From Algoriphagus terrigena DSM 22685 (GTDB lineage: Bacteria > Bacteroidota > Bacteroidia > Cytophagales > Cyclobacteriaceae), in contig NZ_AUBW01000005.1 of NCBI RefSeq assembly GCF_000429445.1, forward strand, positions 248,001 through 312,000: 64,000 bases of DNA. Direction: 5' to 3'. Shown here in pieces: positions 1 to 11,700 of this stretch (positions are counted from its first letter, which is position 1; every line of letters begins with the position of its first letter). The notes under the pieces are model-generated. The model searched no databases, was not told where the DNA came from, and saw only the letters and a list, made by a program, of their open reading frames with translations. A program made the position numbers and the translations under genes.

Positions 1-1
1 A

Positions 2-943
2 ACTTATCCGACACCGGGCCGCTTTTGGGATGTAATCGAAAAGCACAAAGTCAATGTGTTCTACACCGCCCCCACGGCAATCCGCGCATTACAGGCTTTT
101 GGCACGGATCCAATACAGGGAAAAGATCTAAGCTCGCTCAAGGTACTCGGATCTGTCGGCGAACCGATCAATGAGGAAGCTTGGCATTGGTATCATACCC
201 ATATCGGTCAGGGTCGCTGCCCGATTGTAGATACCTGGTGGCAGACCGAGACAGGCGGGATTATGATTTCACCGCTTGCCGGAATCACCCCCACCAAACC
301 CGCCTACGCCACCCTGCCGCTACCGGGAGTGCAACTTTGCATCGTAGATCCGGAAGGAAACGAGCTTACCGGCAACTCGGTCGAAGGCAACCTTTGTATC
401 AAATTCCCCTGGCCGTCCATGATCAGAACGACCTACGGAGATCATGAGCGATGCAAGCAGACCTACTTCTCCACCTACAAAAACATGTACTTCACCGGTG
501 ACGGTGTCAAGCGCGATCATGACGGATACTACCGAATTCTGGGCCGCGTCGATGACGTGATCAACGTCTCCGGCCACAGAATGGGAACCGCGGAAGTGGA
601 AAACGCCATCAACGAACACCCTAAAGTCATCGAATCTGCCGTGGTGGGCTATCCTCACGAGGTCAAAGGTCAGGGCATCTACGCCTATGTGATCTGCGAC
701 ATGACCAACCGCACCGAGGACAACCTGATCAACGAGATCAAGGATACGGTCTCCAAGATCATTGGCCCGATAGCGAAGCCTGATAAAATCCAGATCGTGC
801 CTGGACTGCCAAAGACCCGCTCCGGCAAGATCATGCGCCGAATCCTGAGAAAAGTGGCAGAAGGAAACTTGGACGGAATGGGCGATACCAGCACGCTCCT
901 CGATCCGGACGTGGTAGAGAAGATCATAGAAGGAAGAAAGTAG
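2..943 (+). CDS. acs: Acetyl-CoA synthetase, C-terminal part (5' end outside window)
   Basis: AMP-forming acetate--CoA ligase, which turns acetate, ATP and CoA into acetyl-CoA in the cytoplasm. The frame is open from base 2, so the N-terminal half lies upstream of the window and no start is visible; the GTG at 56 is internal. The protein shows the adenylation motif TWWQTETGG, the hinge region [28 protein letters not shown], and the C-terminal [11 protein letters not shown], whose lysine is the family's acetylation-regulated catalytic lysine. The cNMP/CBS/DUF294 and exonuclease genes downstream are frequent companions of acs in bacteria. A hairpin terminator follows. Identity is certain; only completeness is unknown. 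Confidence 0.97.
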   Translation, partial: TYPTPGRFWDVIEKHKVNVFYTAPTAIRALQAFGTDPIQGKDLSSLKVLGSVGEPINEEAWHWYHTHIGQGRCPIVDTWWQTETGGIMISPLAGITPTKPAYATLPLPGVQLCIVDPEGNELTGNSVEGNLCIKFPWPSMIRTTYGDHERCKQTYFSTYKNMYFTGDGVKRDHDGYYRILGRVDDVINVSGHRMGTAEVENAINEHPKVIESAVVGYPHEVKGQGIYAYVICDMTNRTEDNLINEIKDTVSKIIGPIAKPDKIQIVPGLPKTRSGKIMRRILRKVAEGNLDGMGDTSTLLDPDVVEKIIEGRK

Positions 944-982
944 TCTGACGCTTGTAATAAGGCATGGCAACGCAAAGAAATC

Positions 983-1004
983 AGAGCCGGGTAAATCCGG
1001 CTCT
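983..1004. terminator. Hairpin between acs and the small opposing ORF
   Basis: An 8-bp perfect stem (AGAGCCGG / CCGGCTCT) with a 6-nt loop lies 40 nt after the acs stop. It is short of U residues on both sides, so it is a moderate bidirectional terminator for two convergent genes. Confidence 0.6.
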
Positions 1005-1016
1005 TGTTCGTTGAAT

Positions 1017-1190
1017 TCAATCTTTGGGAGCGGAGTCGTCCTCTCGCTCATCTATCTCGATCGAATTGACAATTGAATCCGGCGAGTCCATCTCCTGCTT
1101 GTAAAAGTTATGCACGCCAACCATAAAGGCTACGATCAGCGCCCAAAGAAGTCTGCGAAATGGCCTCAAAAATTTGAAAAGCACCTTCAT
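1017..1190 (-). CDS. Small single-span membrane protein, unknown function
   Basis: A 57-residue ORF from ATG at 1190 to TGA at 1017-1019. It starts MKVLFKFLRPFRRLLWALIV and continues with one hydrophobic segment (about residues 14-28). A short acidic tail rich in Asp, Glu and Ser ends in PKD. The basic N-terminus and acidic C-terminus suggest one membrane span with the N-terminus inside. It faces acs across a hairpin and is divergent from the DUF294 gene. I do not recognise the family. The charge layout and the exact fit between neighbours make it a likely real gene. Confidence 0.55.
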   Translation of the reverse strand: MKVLFKFLRPFRRLLWALIVAFMVGVHNFYKQEMDSPDSIVNSIEIDEREDDSAPKD

Positions 1191-1286
1191 TTACAATAGC
1201 TTGAGTCGGGGTTCTCTCAATTCTTAAGCCGAACTATTTCTTGCCATTCTGTCAGACATGATTCCCAGCAGCCCTCCTCTGTGCCA

Positions 1287-3233
1287 ATGAGCAATGTAAT
1301 CGTCAACCGAGTCGCCGAGTTTCTAAAGAGATTTCCGCCGTTTTCTTTTTTGGAGAAAGCGGATCTGGATCTCGTCGCCAAAGCCGTGGAAATTCAATAC
1401 CTGGAAAAAGGCGAGACGCTTTTTCACCAGGGAGATGTCGCCAGACCCCACTTTTTCATCCTGAAAGAAGGCATCATCCATCTGGTCGAAAGCTCCTCCA
1501 AAGGCGACGAAATCCACGAAGTTTGCGACGAAGGAGACGTCTTTGGTGTCTTGGCTTTGCTGGGAAAAAGGCCCTATCTCCTGACTTCCAAAGTCGTCGA
1601 AAACTGCCTGATCTACGCGATTCCGGTAGCTATTTTTGAAAAAATCCTGGAGGAAAACAGCCGAGTAGCACTCTTCTTCGCAGCGGGATTCGCAGCTGGC
1701 CAAGTGGTCGTCCGGCAGGATCTTTCCGAAGGCCAAAGAGCAAGAGGGGCGTTCAAAAGTGCTTCCGGTGATCATTCGCTATTGATCTTTTCGGATCAGA
1801 GCCAAATCAACTTTTCCGAAAAAGTCCTAAAATGCGGCCCGGACACGACGATCCAGCACGCCGCCAAACTCATGGCCGATGCACAGGTGAGCAGCATTGT
1901 AATCTGCGACGAGAATGATTTCCCCCAGGGAATCCTGACGGATAAAGATCTGCGTAGCCGCGTTTTGGCGCCTGGAATATCCACCAAAAACCCCGTCTGG
2001 GCTGTCATGACCAGCCCGGTAATCACCCGGAAAAAGCAGGACGGATTTTCCAACCTGTATCTGACCATGATCCGTCATCGTCTTCACCATCTGGTGTTGA
2101 CGGTCGATGGCAGTGAGCAAAGTCCGGTGGCCGGCATTCTCTCCGATCATGACGTATTCCTCTCTATGGGCAACAGTCCTGCTGTCCTGATCCATGGCTT
2201 GATGAATACACTTGAGGTCAGCGACATGCGAATCATCCGGGATCGGGCTGAGCAGATGCTTCTCTACTATCTGGAGAATGAAATTTCCATGGAATTTGTC
2301 GCCTCGGTGATGACCGAGATCAATGACGTCATCATCAGTCAAGCCTTGGAGATCGTGCAGCAAAAATTGCTGACTGACTATCCGGAGATGGCAAAAGTCC
2401 GGTTCTGCTTTCTGTCTATGGGAAGTGAGGGCCGGGAAGAGCAATTGCTCCGCACTGACTTGGACAACGCGATTCTCTATCAGGATGTCCCGGAAAAGCT
2501 CAAGGCAGAAGCCTCCGAATACTTCCAAAAACTAGGCGAGGGAATCGTCGAAGTGCTTCTGGCCTGCGGTTTCGATCCCTGCCCCGGCAAGATCATGGCC
2601 AGCAATCCGGAATGGGTTCAGCCGCTGAGCGTGTGGAAAAACTACTTTAGCGAGTGGATACTTCATCCGAGTCCCGAAGCGCTGATGAAAGTGTCGATAT
2701 TCTTTGACTATCGGGCAGTCGTCGGCTCCAAAGCGCTGGCCGAGGAGCTCACCGAGCACATCTATCAGGAAATCGCCGAGAAGCAGATCTTTCTGAATTT
2801 CTTAGCTCAAAATGCGTTGAAAAATCCGCCTCCCCTTGGCTTTTTCAAAGACTTCGTGGTCGAGAAATCCGGCGAAAACAGGGATCAGTTTGACATCAAA
2901 TCCAGAGCAATGCTTCCACTGACGGACCTGGCCCGACTCCTGGTTTTGAGCCACCGGATCGTAGGAATCAACAATACCTTCAAGCGGTTTGAAAAGCTTT
3001 CTGAACTGGAACCAGGCAATTCGGAGCTTTTCTCCCAAGCAGGAAAAGCCTACGAGATCCTGATGCGGATGCGCGCGCTGGAGGGATTGCAGACCCGCAG
3101 CAACGGCCGCTACATCCAACCCAAATCTCTTGGAAAACTCCAGCGGCAACTGTTGAAAAACGCCTTTTCCCCGATCTCTGAGCTTCAGGAGATCGTCAAT
3201 ATCCGATTTCAGCTAGACTATTTCCGACGATGA
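1287..3233 (+). CDS. cNMP-binding / CBS / DUF294 nucleotidyltransferase-like protein
   Basis: Cytoplasmic multidomain signalling protein of about 648 residues. A cyclic-nucleotide-binding domain occupies roughly residues 10-130 and a CBS pair roughly 175-295. A DUF294 nucleotidyltransferase core (GSEGREEQ near 380, TDLDN near 390) and its helical C-terminal partner follow. The GS...D.D pattern is that of GlnD-like nucleotidyltransferases, but substrates in this family are not established. I chose ATG 1287 over the GTG two codons upstream. The 3' end overlaps the exonuclease start by 4 nt (ATGA), so the two are translationally coupled. Its place beside acs matches the widespread acs-DUF294-exonuclease arrangement linked to acetate use. 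Confidence 0.9.
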   Translation: MSNVIVNRVAEFLKRFPPFSFLEKADLDLVAKAVEIQYLEKGETLFHQGDVARPHFFILKEGIIHLVESSSKGDEIHEVCDEGDVFGVLALLGKRPYLLTSKVVENCLIYAIPVAIFEKILEENSRVALFFAAGFAAGQVVVRQDLSEGQRARGAFKSASGDHSLLIFSDQSQINFSEKVLKCGPDTTIQHAAKLMADAQVSSIVICDENDFPQGILTDKDLRSRVLAPGISTKNPVWAVMTSPVITRKKQDGFSNLYLTMIRHRLHHLVLTVDGSEQSPVAGILSDHDVFLSMGNSPAVLIHGLMNTLEVSDMRIIRDRAEQMLLYYLENEISMEFVASVMTEINDVIISQALEIVQQKLLTDYPEMAKVRFCFLSMGSEGREEQLLRTDLDNAILYQDVPEKLKAEASEYFQKLGEGIVEVLLACGFDPCPGKIMASNPEWVQPLSVWKNYFSEWILHPSPEALMKVSIFFDYRAVVGSKALAEELTEHIYQEIAEKQIFLNFLAQNALKNPPPLGFFKDFVVEKSGENRDQFDIKSRAMLPLTDLARLLVLSHRIVGINNTFKRFEKLSELEPGNSELFSQAGKAYEILMRMRALEGLQTRSNGRYIQPKSLGKLQRQLLKNAFSPISELQEIVNIRFQLDYFRR

Positions 3234-3907
3234 GCTGGTGGGAGTTTTGGAAGCCAAAGGCGGAGCGCCTGGATTTCATCCGTGATTTTCTTGAAATCAA
3301 CGCGCAGCCCATTACCGGCATCAGATCCATTGATCAATTGAATTTCACCGTGATTGACACCGAAACTTCCGGCTTGGACCCTGCCAAGGATTCCATCTTG
3401 TCGTTTGGCGGAGTGAAAATTTTCGAGCGAAAGATCCAAATCCAATCTTCGGTAGAATGGTATCCGACCGCCAAAAACTCCGGCGGAAAAACCGCTCCGA
3501 TTCACGGTCTGGTGGGGATTCAGGATCAAATTCCCCTGGAAGATTTTCTTAAAAAACTCCTTCCCTATCTCGCCAATTCAATCCTGGTGGGACATCATGT
3601 CGGCTTTGATCTGGAGCTGCTGGAAAAGGAACTGAAACCTTTTGGGATCGAGCGGCTGCCAAATGCCGTCCTCGACACAGGCAACTTGGCAATCCGACTG
3701 GAGCACGGACCCCACGCAGACCGAAGTAGAATCAACCTTGAGTCCTACAGCCTGGACGCACTTTGTGCCCGCTATGGAATCGAGACAGACGACCGACACA
3801 CCGCAGCCGGAGATGCTTTCCTGACCGCCCAACTTCTATTGAAATTGTTGAAAAAATGCCATGCTAAGGGGATTCAGGATTTTAAAAACCTAATGAAAAA
3901 CTACTAA
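3230..3907 (+). CDS. DnaQ-like 3'-5' exonuclease
   Basis: 225-residue exonuclease of the DEDDh superfamily (DNA polymerase III epsilon-like). Exo I is VIDTETSGLD (Asp43, Glu45), Exo II is GHHVGFDLELL (Asp127), and Exo III is HTAAGDAFLTA (His190, Asp195). It removes nucleotides from 3' ends of single-stranded nucleic acid using two metal ions. It lacks a clamp-binding or polymerase region, so it is a stand-alone enzyme and need not be the replicative proofreader. Its start overlaps the DUF294 stop (ATGA), making a two-gene operon. The role of this exonuclease beside acetate genes is unexplained in general. Confidence 0.9.
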   Translation: MSWWEFWKPKAERLDFIRDFLEINAQPITGIRSIDQLNFTVIDTETSGLDPAKDSILSFGGVKIFERKIQIQSSVEWYPTAKNSGGKTAPIHGLVGIQDQIPLEDFLKKLLPYLANSILVGHHVGFDLELLEKELKPFGIERLPNAVLDTGNLAIRLEHGPHADRSRINLESYSLDALCARYGIETDDRHTAAGDAFLTAQLLLKLLKKCHAKGIQDFKNLMKNY

Positions 3908-3938
3908 TCAAAATCCCGGTTTAATGATTTTCAGCAGG

Positions 3939-3968
3939 TTGATTTTCAGTTGCTTGTAATTAGATTTG
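3939..3968 (+). promoter_or_regulatory. Bacteroidetes-type promoter of the LGFP protease gene
   Basis: TTG at 3939-3941, a 19-nt spacer, then TAGATTTG at 3961-3968. This matches the sigma-A (sigABfr-type) consensus TTG-N19-21-TAnnTTTG exactly. The start codon is 36 nt downstream. Confidence 0.65.
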
Positions 3969-4004
3969 ATTAGCTTTTTTGTTTCACATTTTTAATCAAG
4001 TCCT

Positions 4005-5244
4005 ATGTCAAAACTCAAAATTGACCCCAATCTGGTGAGGACGGACCTGAATCTGGAGTTGCTCAGAAATATTCAGGTCTTTCAGCATCCCATTACCCTG
4101 AAGTATCAGGCCCTGGGAGGTCCAGGCGGCTGGTTGGGCCCTAATACCACCGCGATCACCAAATGTCCGGATGGTGTTGGTTCGTTTCAGCATTATGCCA
4201 ACGGATCGATCTATTACCATCCATCCACAGGCGCCCATGAGGTTCATGGGCTGATCAGAGCCCGCTGGCAGTCTTTGGGCTGGGAGCGCAGCTTTCTCGG
4301 GTATCCTCTGACCGACGAGTCTGTCTGCCCCGACGGCGTAGGCAGATACAATCATTTCCAGGGAGGAAGTATCTATTGGAGCCCATCAACCGGAGCTTGG
4401 GAAGTCCACGGTCTGATACGATCCAAATATTCCAGTCTTGGATGGGAAAAGAGTTTCTTGGGATATCCACTGACCAACGAAACCACCACTCCTGATGGAG
4501 TCGGGAGGTACAATCATTTCCAGGGTGGTAGCATCTATTGGACTCCCAGCACGGGAGCGCATGAGGTTCATGGCTTGATCCGACAGCACTGGGCATCTAT
4601 CGGTTGGGAGAAAAGTGTGTTGGGATATCCGACCTCAGACGAACTTGAAGTATTCGGCGGTACGGGCAGGATCTCACATTTCCAACGGGGAAGCATCTAT
4701 TGGTCTAGCACGGCGGGAGTTCGTGTACTCCGGGAGCGGGTGAGAGTTCATGTTAAAATCCTGGACAATCCTACCTCGTTTACATTGAATCAGCAATTCG
4801 CCGCAATGCAGGAAGTGTGGGCAGTTTCGGGCATCCGGGTAGACTGGGTGACCACGGAAAACCTCAGTCTTCCCACACTGACCGACGTGGATGTCGGAGG
4901 TTGTTTTTATGGGACAGACTACCGCCGAGCAAAATACGCTTTTCGGTAACCGGAATTTTATGGGCGGAAACGACCTCGTCGTGTACTACGTCAGAAGTAC
5001 CGTCCCCGGCTACAATGGGTGCGCTGCCCATCCCGCCGGAAGGCCGGGTTGCGTAGTCGTCCGTTCGGCCAGCCGCTGGACGTTGGCGCACGAGTTTGGG
5101 CACGTACTGGGACTCAATCACGTCAGCAACAATGACCGGCTGATGACGGGACTCGGCACTTTTAACATCACGAATCCTCCCCCTGATCTCACTGCCGCTG
5201 AGTCCACGACGATGCGCAACTCGAATCTCAGTACTCCACTTTAA
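4005..5244 (+). pseudogene. LGFP-repeat metalloprotease, interrupted by a +1 frameshift
   Basis: Two overlapping frames (4005-4949 and 4891-5244) read as one protein of about 412 residues if one T is dropped from the T5 run at 4904-4908. The N-terminal part holds four LGFP-type repeats of about 50 residues (YNHFQGGSIYWSPSTGAWEV, GWEKSFLGYPL), which are cell-surface or wall-associated modules. The second frame supplies a zincin active site, HEFGHVLGLNH (HExxHxxGxxH) with a Met-turn-like RLMTG, so it is a metalloprotease. No signal peptide is visible. Without the shift the catalytic site is lost. It may be a sequencing error in a homopolymer, a true pseudogene, or slippage. The HEAT-repeat gene starts 12 nt downstream. 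Confidence 0.8.
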
Positions 5245-5256
5245 ATCTCCACGATC

Positions 5257-5745
5257 ATGGCACAAAAACGAACAACAGCCTCCGACGGCGAATTTAATCC
5301 AGATGAATTGCTGGCCTTTCTCCGACAGGATGAACTAGACTACCCTGCCGCTGCACTGAAATTTGGAGCTGCTGCTCTTCCATTTCTGAAAGAATTGATA
5401 GCGAGCGGTGATGAAAATCTAGCGATGAAAGCCGCCTATCTGGTAGGCTACATCGAAGGAGACGCGGCGGATCAAATCCTGGAGGAAGCAGCCGCTACGG
5501 GCTCGGTTCCGATTCGGGTTGCAGCAGCTTTTGGCGCCCAAAAGCGCAACTCTGCTGCAGCAGAAGCAATCCTCAAACGATCTCTGGAAGACAGCAGTCC
5601 TTCGGTGGTCAAGTTTGCACTACAGTCTGCGAAAGCCAGCAAGTTAGGAAGCGCGCTGAAGACCAAGATCGACCACATCTCCAAAAACTTCCTCGACGAC
5701 AACATCAAGTCGGCAGCAAGCGATGTATTGAAAAAGTTGAAGTAG
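5257..5745 (+). CDS. HEAT-repeat protein
   Basis: 162-residue all-helical protein. Residues about 20-160 read as consecutive paired helices with small residues at the turns (LKFGAAALPFLKELI, AMKAAYLVGYIEG, PIRVAAAFGAQKR), typical of HEAT repeats, which bind other proteins. There is no signal peptide, so it is cytoplasmic. It follows the interrupted LGFP metalloprotease by 12 nt and shares its transcript, ending at a strong terminator. This pairing suggests it acts with, or protects against, the protease, but that is inference from position only. Confidence 0.8.
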   Translation: MAQKRTTASDGEFNPDELLAFLRQDELDYPAAALKFGAAALPFLKELIASGDENLAMKAAYLVGYIEGDAADQILEEAAATGSVPIRVAAAFGAQKRNSAAAEAILKRSLEDSSPSVVKFALQSAKASKLGSALKTKIDHISKNFLDDNIKSAASDVLKKLK

Positions 5746-5768
5746 TCCGAAAGCTGAAAATTACTGGA

Positions 5769-5800
5769 AGCTGCCCAATGCAAGTTGGGCAGCTTTTTTT
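5769..5800 (+). terminator. Rho-independent terminator after the HEAT-repeat gene
   Basis: A 10-bp perfect stem (AGCTGCCCAA / TTGGGCAGCT) with a 6-nt loop, followed by seven T residues. It ends the protease-HEAT transcript. Confidence 0.9.
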
Positions 5801-5879
5801 GTGTGGTGCGTCAGATCACTCACCGGGACGAATGGTTCCTGTCTCACTTTCACAAACGACCTGCCATTGACCGAAAAAG

Positions 5880-7280
5880 TTATTTCCAGGATATCTCCAC
5901 CTTTCCGACGGCTTTCAGCTGAATCTCCAGCCCCGTCGCTGTCGGATAGAACCCGTCCGGATAGATCTCCAGGTCGACAATCTCGAGGTCGGCGTATGGA
6001 GTCTGGAGCGCGAGTCTCTCCCGGATTCCGCCCAAGCTTTCCTCCATGACATCTCCCATCGGAAATCTAAGTTTCTGGTTGAGCTGGCGGATGATCTTTC
6101 CTCTCTTCAGAGACGCGGCCATCTTCGCCTTGTTGCTGTCGCTTTCCAGGTAAAAACTGACCTTATCAAAGATCAGCACCTCCTCCACCGGATCAAAAGT
6201 AGGAAGACCGACCAGAAACAATTTCCCATCAATAGTCTGCCCGTTGGTCTGCTCTGCATGGAAATCCATCCAGATGCCGAGCTTCTCGCCATAGGCCTGA
6301 GACTTGAAATTTCCCGGTCGGAAAACGGTCGTTTTGTTGACCCGGATCGACTGGTTTTCGAAGTTTTCTTTCAAAAGTTGCTCAATCTCTGCGTAGCTCA
6401 GGCGAAGTGGAATGAGGATCTCGAGACCATTTTCCAGGCTGTTGTTTTCTGTGAGTTTTGGGAGTGGGAACGCCCGGCTCGGGGCAGCGTCGACGGGATG
6501 AATATTCACCTTGCCCGTTAGACCGAGATTGAGATTGTAGCCCTGTCCGGGAGTGAGATTTTCGGAAAGCTTGACATAATCCGGCTGGATCGAGAAAGCC
6601 ATCTTCTTCCCTTCAAATTCCACAAAAACCGGCCTCCCCACTTGATTCCAAGCTTTATCGATGATCGGCTTCAGCCGAACCAGATCAGGCTTGGCGGTTA
6701 GATTTTTTGCAGCATAGTCCTGGATTTCGCTGCGGATCATCTGACTGAGGTCAAGCTCCATTCCCAGCACATTCAGCGCCATCTTGCCTCCCAAATCCAG
6801 CACTTCAAAGTCGGAAATCCCAAGGGACCAATTGGAGTTGATCTGGGGATCAAACACGACGACCGGTGCAAATGATTGGTTGAGGGGGATCTTGGACTGA
6901 AACAGGTTGCGGAGCCCCCCTGGCTTCAGCCCAACTTCGCCCTGGACGGTGATCGGCATAGTGACTTGCAGTCGTTGGTTGTCCAAGGCCTCCACTTTCA
7001 CCATGCCATTTCGGGTAAAGTTCAAGTCACCAACCACACCATTTCCCATATCCAGGCCCTTGTCTTCGAACAGCACCGGCGGGACCCGTTGATTGACCAG
7101 ATTTTCTAACGTCTGCACTGGGATCTGTACCGGTACATTCACTCTCGAATAGGCCGTGGGAACGGGACGAAGCGCAGGACTCAGCGTAGGATCCAGGCTT
7201 TTGCATGCGCTCAGCCCACAAAAAATCAAGAAAGTGAGTAGCACGAAATGAACAGGCCGGCTGTTGTCGGTTATTTTCAT
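5880..7280 (-). CDS. DUF4403 family lipoprotein
   Basis: 466-residue protein of the DUF4403 family, common in Bacteroidota and of unknown function. A signal peptide ends in the lipobox LSAC (Cys about residue 26), so it should be lipid-anchored. The mature part begins with a proline-rich stretch, then repeated mixed alpha/beta segments such as VPVQIPVQTLENLVNQRVPP, resembling tubular lipid-binding-like folds. I place the start at ATG 7280 (MKITDNSRPVHF). An extension to 7352 is open, but those codons lie in a leader repeated elsewhere and encode a charged proline-rich stretch unlike a signal peptide. It is a single-gene unit facing the HEAT terminator. Confidence 0.88.
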   Translation of the reverse strand: MKITDNSRPVHFVLLTFLIFCGLSACKSLDPTLSPALRPVPTAYSRVNVPVQIPVQTLENLVNQRVPPVLFEDKGLDMGNGVVGDLNFTRNGMVKVEALDNQRLQVTMPITVQGEVGLKPGGLRNLFQSKIPLNQSFAPVVVFDPQINSNWSLGISDFEVLDLGGKMALNVLGMELDLSQMIRSEIQDYAAKNLTAKPDLVRLKPIIDKAWNQVGRPVFVEFEGKKMAFSIQPDYVKLSENLTPGQGYNLNLGLTGKVNIHPVDAAPSRAFPLPKLTENNSLENGLEILIPLRLSYAEIEQLLKENFENQSIRVNKTTVFRPGNFKSQAYGEKLGIWMDFHAEQTNGQTIDGKLFLVGLPTFDPVEEVLIFDKVSFYLESDSNKAKMAASLKRGKIIRQLNQKLRFPMGDVMEESLGGIRERLALQTPYADLEIVDLEIYPDGFYPTATGLEIQLKAVGKVEISWK

Positions 7281-7401
7281 GTATTTACAATTGTTTTTCA
7301 TTGGCCACATAGCCTGTCCCGTCCGCCGCGGCGGATCGGGAGAATCTGCCATCTTTGATTGTCACTTCTATGTATGTTACTTGAGTTGTGCTCGATTTCA
7401 T
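7281..7401 (-). promoter_or_regulatory. Shared leader element, copy 1 (upstream of DUF4403)
   Basis: This 121-nt leader shows the pattern seen at 17973-18064, 53331-53443 and 59672-59756. The conserved block ATGAAATCGAGCA (7389-7401 on the minus strand) is followed by GATTC (7342-7346), a GC-rich palindrome around CCGCCGCGGCGG (7318-7340), TGTGGCC and GAAAAACA, then the gene ATG at 7280. The block can start a 38-residue uORF (7401 to 7285) beginning MKSS and ending 4 nt before the gene. From GATTC to the gene it is almost identical to the copy before the Rieske gene, in the same orientation and distance to the start codon. Confidence 0.7.
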
Positions 7402-7519
7402 AGTGGTAAATTCAAAGTCATCAGAAACTGGCAGTCAACACTTCTTTGCCAAAATTCCGTATAATCACAGGGGTTACTTCCCCCTGCAACAATTGCCCCA
7501 AAAGTAAACATTCAAGACA

Positions 7520-7855
7520 ATGAACTGGAAAAAACTGACCGACTCGACCCAAATTGAAGAAATTAAGGAATTGAGCAATTCTAAGCCGGTTCTTATCTTC
7601 AAGCACAGCACCCGCTGCTCCGTGAGCAGTATGTCGCTAGACCGACTCCTGCGAAACTGGAAAACGGAAGATGACGAAAAAGTAGTGCCTTACTTTTTGG
7701 ATTTAATTGCATTCAGAAATCTATCCGATCAGATCGAAGTCACATTCGGAGTGGCACACGAGTCTCCGCAGGTATTGATCATCCGAAACGGCAAGGCGAT
7801 CTACGACAACAGTCACTTTGGGATTTCCTACCCGGAGATCATGGCTCAGCTTTAA
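7520..7855 (+). CDS. ytxJ: Bacillithiol-system redox protein YtxJ
   Basis: 111-residue thioredoxin-fold protein of the YtxJ family, a monothiol bacilliredoxin that removes bacillithiol from protein cysteines in the cytoplasm. The single active-site cysteine sits in KHSTRCSVSSM (about residues 29-39), where glutaredoxins have CxxC. The C-terminal part VAHESPQVLIIRNGKAIYDN is the conserved cis-proline and strand region. Its presence implies the cell makes bacillithiol rather than glutathione, as known for many Bacteroidota. It is a single gene divergent from DUF4403. Confidence 0.88.
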   Translation: MNWKKLTDSTQIEEIKELSNSKPVLIFKHSTRCSVSSMSLDRLLRNWKTEDDEKVVPYFLDLIAFRNLSDQIEVTFGVAHESPQVLIIRNGKAIYDNSHFGISYPEIMAQL

Positions 7856-7904
7856 ATCATTTCAAAAATTTAAAAGATTTTCCAACCATTTATCCCCATT
7901 AATT

Positions 7905-7934
7905 CCCACTCTAATTTTTTGGGGAGTGGGGATT
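7905..7934. promoter_or_regulatory. Hairpin upstream of the TonB-type barrel gene
   Basis: ATTCCCACTC pairs with GAGTGGGGAT (10 bp, one G-T pair) around an AT-rich loop, 48 nt before the barrel gene and 50 nt after ytxJ. It may terminate ytxJ transcription or structure the leader of the barrel gene. Confidence 0.4.
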
Positions 7935-7982
7935 AAACCAATGTAGTTTTCTCTCGGTCAAAGGCTCGAACTTTGTATCGAT

Positions 7983-10892
<2,910 letters not shown>

Positions 10893-10952
10893 ATGAGAAA
10901 AGAGGCAAGCTTCGACTAAGCTCATTGCTAGGACTTGAGATTTAAAAGCAAA

Positions 10953-10984
10953 AAAACCCGACTGGACGAATCCAGCCGGGTTTT
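10953..10984. terminator. Bidirectional terminator between convergent genes
   Basis: Stem CCCGaCTGGA / TCCAGcCGGG with one internal mismatch and a 4-nt loop, flanked by A-run and T-run. It serves both the barrel gene and the fasciclin gene. Confidence 0.85.
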
Positions 10985-11010
10985 CTATTTCTCACAGGGT
11001 CTATTTTGAT

Positions 11011-11571
11011 TTACATCTTAGGAAGTACCACGGTGTCTACAGAATGAATCACCCCGTTTGACTGCCACACATCCGCGATGGTAACTTTAGACTGTCCACC
11101 GTTTTCGTCTGTGATGTAGAGATCTTTGCCTTTCATCCAAGCTGTGAGCGTACCGCCTTGTACGGTTGTCAAGGTTGCCTTGCCGTCGCCCTTTTTGATC
11201 GCAGCTGCGATTTCTTTGGAGCCCATTTTACCAGCTACTACGTGGTAAGTCAAGACAGCTGTCAACTGGCCTTTGTTTTCAGGCTTCAAAAGCGTCTCAA
11301 CCGTTCCGGCTGGAAGTTTTGCAAAAGCTGCATTGTCAGGAGCGAAGACGGTGAAAGGTCCTTTTCCCTGAAGTGTCTCCACCAATCCGGCCGCTTTTAC
11401 AGCTGCTACCAAGGTCGTGTGATCGGCTGAGTTCACGGCATTTTCTACGATGTTTTTGGAAGGATACATCGGTGCACCGCCCACTTCGACGGTCTTTTCC
11501 ATCTGCGCATAAGCCAGGTTAGCTGACAAAAATACAAAGGCTGCGAAAGCCAGTTTCATTAGATTGTTCAT
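11011..11571 (-). CDS. Fasciclin (FAS1) domain protein
   Basis: 186-residue secreted or periplasmic protein with a Sec signal peptide (MNNLMKLAFAAFVFLSANLA, cleavage near AYAQ) and one FAS1 domain at about 45-185. The domain shows the family signatures LVETLQGKGPFTVFAPDNAAF, LTYHVVAGKM and NGVIHSVDTVVLP. FAS1 domains mediate adhesion in eukaryotes; in bacteria single-domain forms are surface or periplasmic with poorly known roles. It stands alone between a shared terminator and pheS. Confidence 0.93.
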   Translation of the reverse strand: MNNLMKLAFAAFVFLSANLAYAQMEKTVEVGGAPMYPSKNIVENAVNSADHTTLVAAVKAAGLVETLQGKGPFTVFAPDNAAFAKLPAGTVETLLKPENKGQLTAVLTYHVVAGKMGSKEIAAAIKKGDGKATLTTVQGGTLTAWMKGKDLYITDENGGQSKVTIADVWQSNGVIHSVDTVVLPKM

Positions 11572-11700
11572 GGTTTTGTTTGTTTTAGAAGTTTCGATTT
11601 TTATTTGAAAGCACTTACGACCGGATATTTTAGATTGGATTGAGTGGGGAGAAAAAAAGTTTCAGCGAATTGGCTTTGAACGGAGTACTTGATCAGAGAC

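Noticed and set aside
320-1051. 243-codon minus-strand ORF opposite acs
   Set aside because: It mirrors the acs reading frame, has no recognisable protein character and runs through the acs terminator. acs is certain on the plus strand.
1191-1286. Possible sigma-54 site (TGGCAAGAAATAGTTC on the minus strand)
   Set aside because: The -12 TTGCA half is missing.
1827-2528. 233-codon minus-strand ORF opposite the DUF294 gene
   Set aside because: Shadow of a clear multidomain protein on the other strand; His/Gln-rich, no motif.
7281-7352. 24-residue N-terminal extension of the DUF4403 protein
   Set aside because: The codons lie in the shared leader, which is present without coding continuity before the Rieske gene; the signal peptide begins at ATG 7280.
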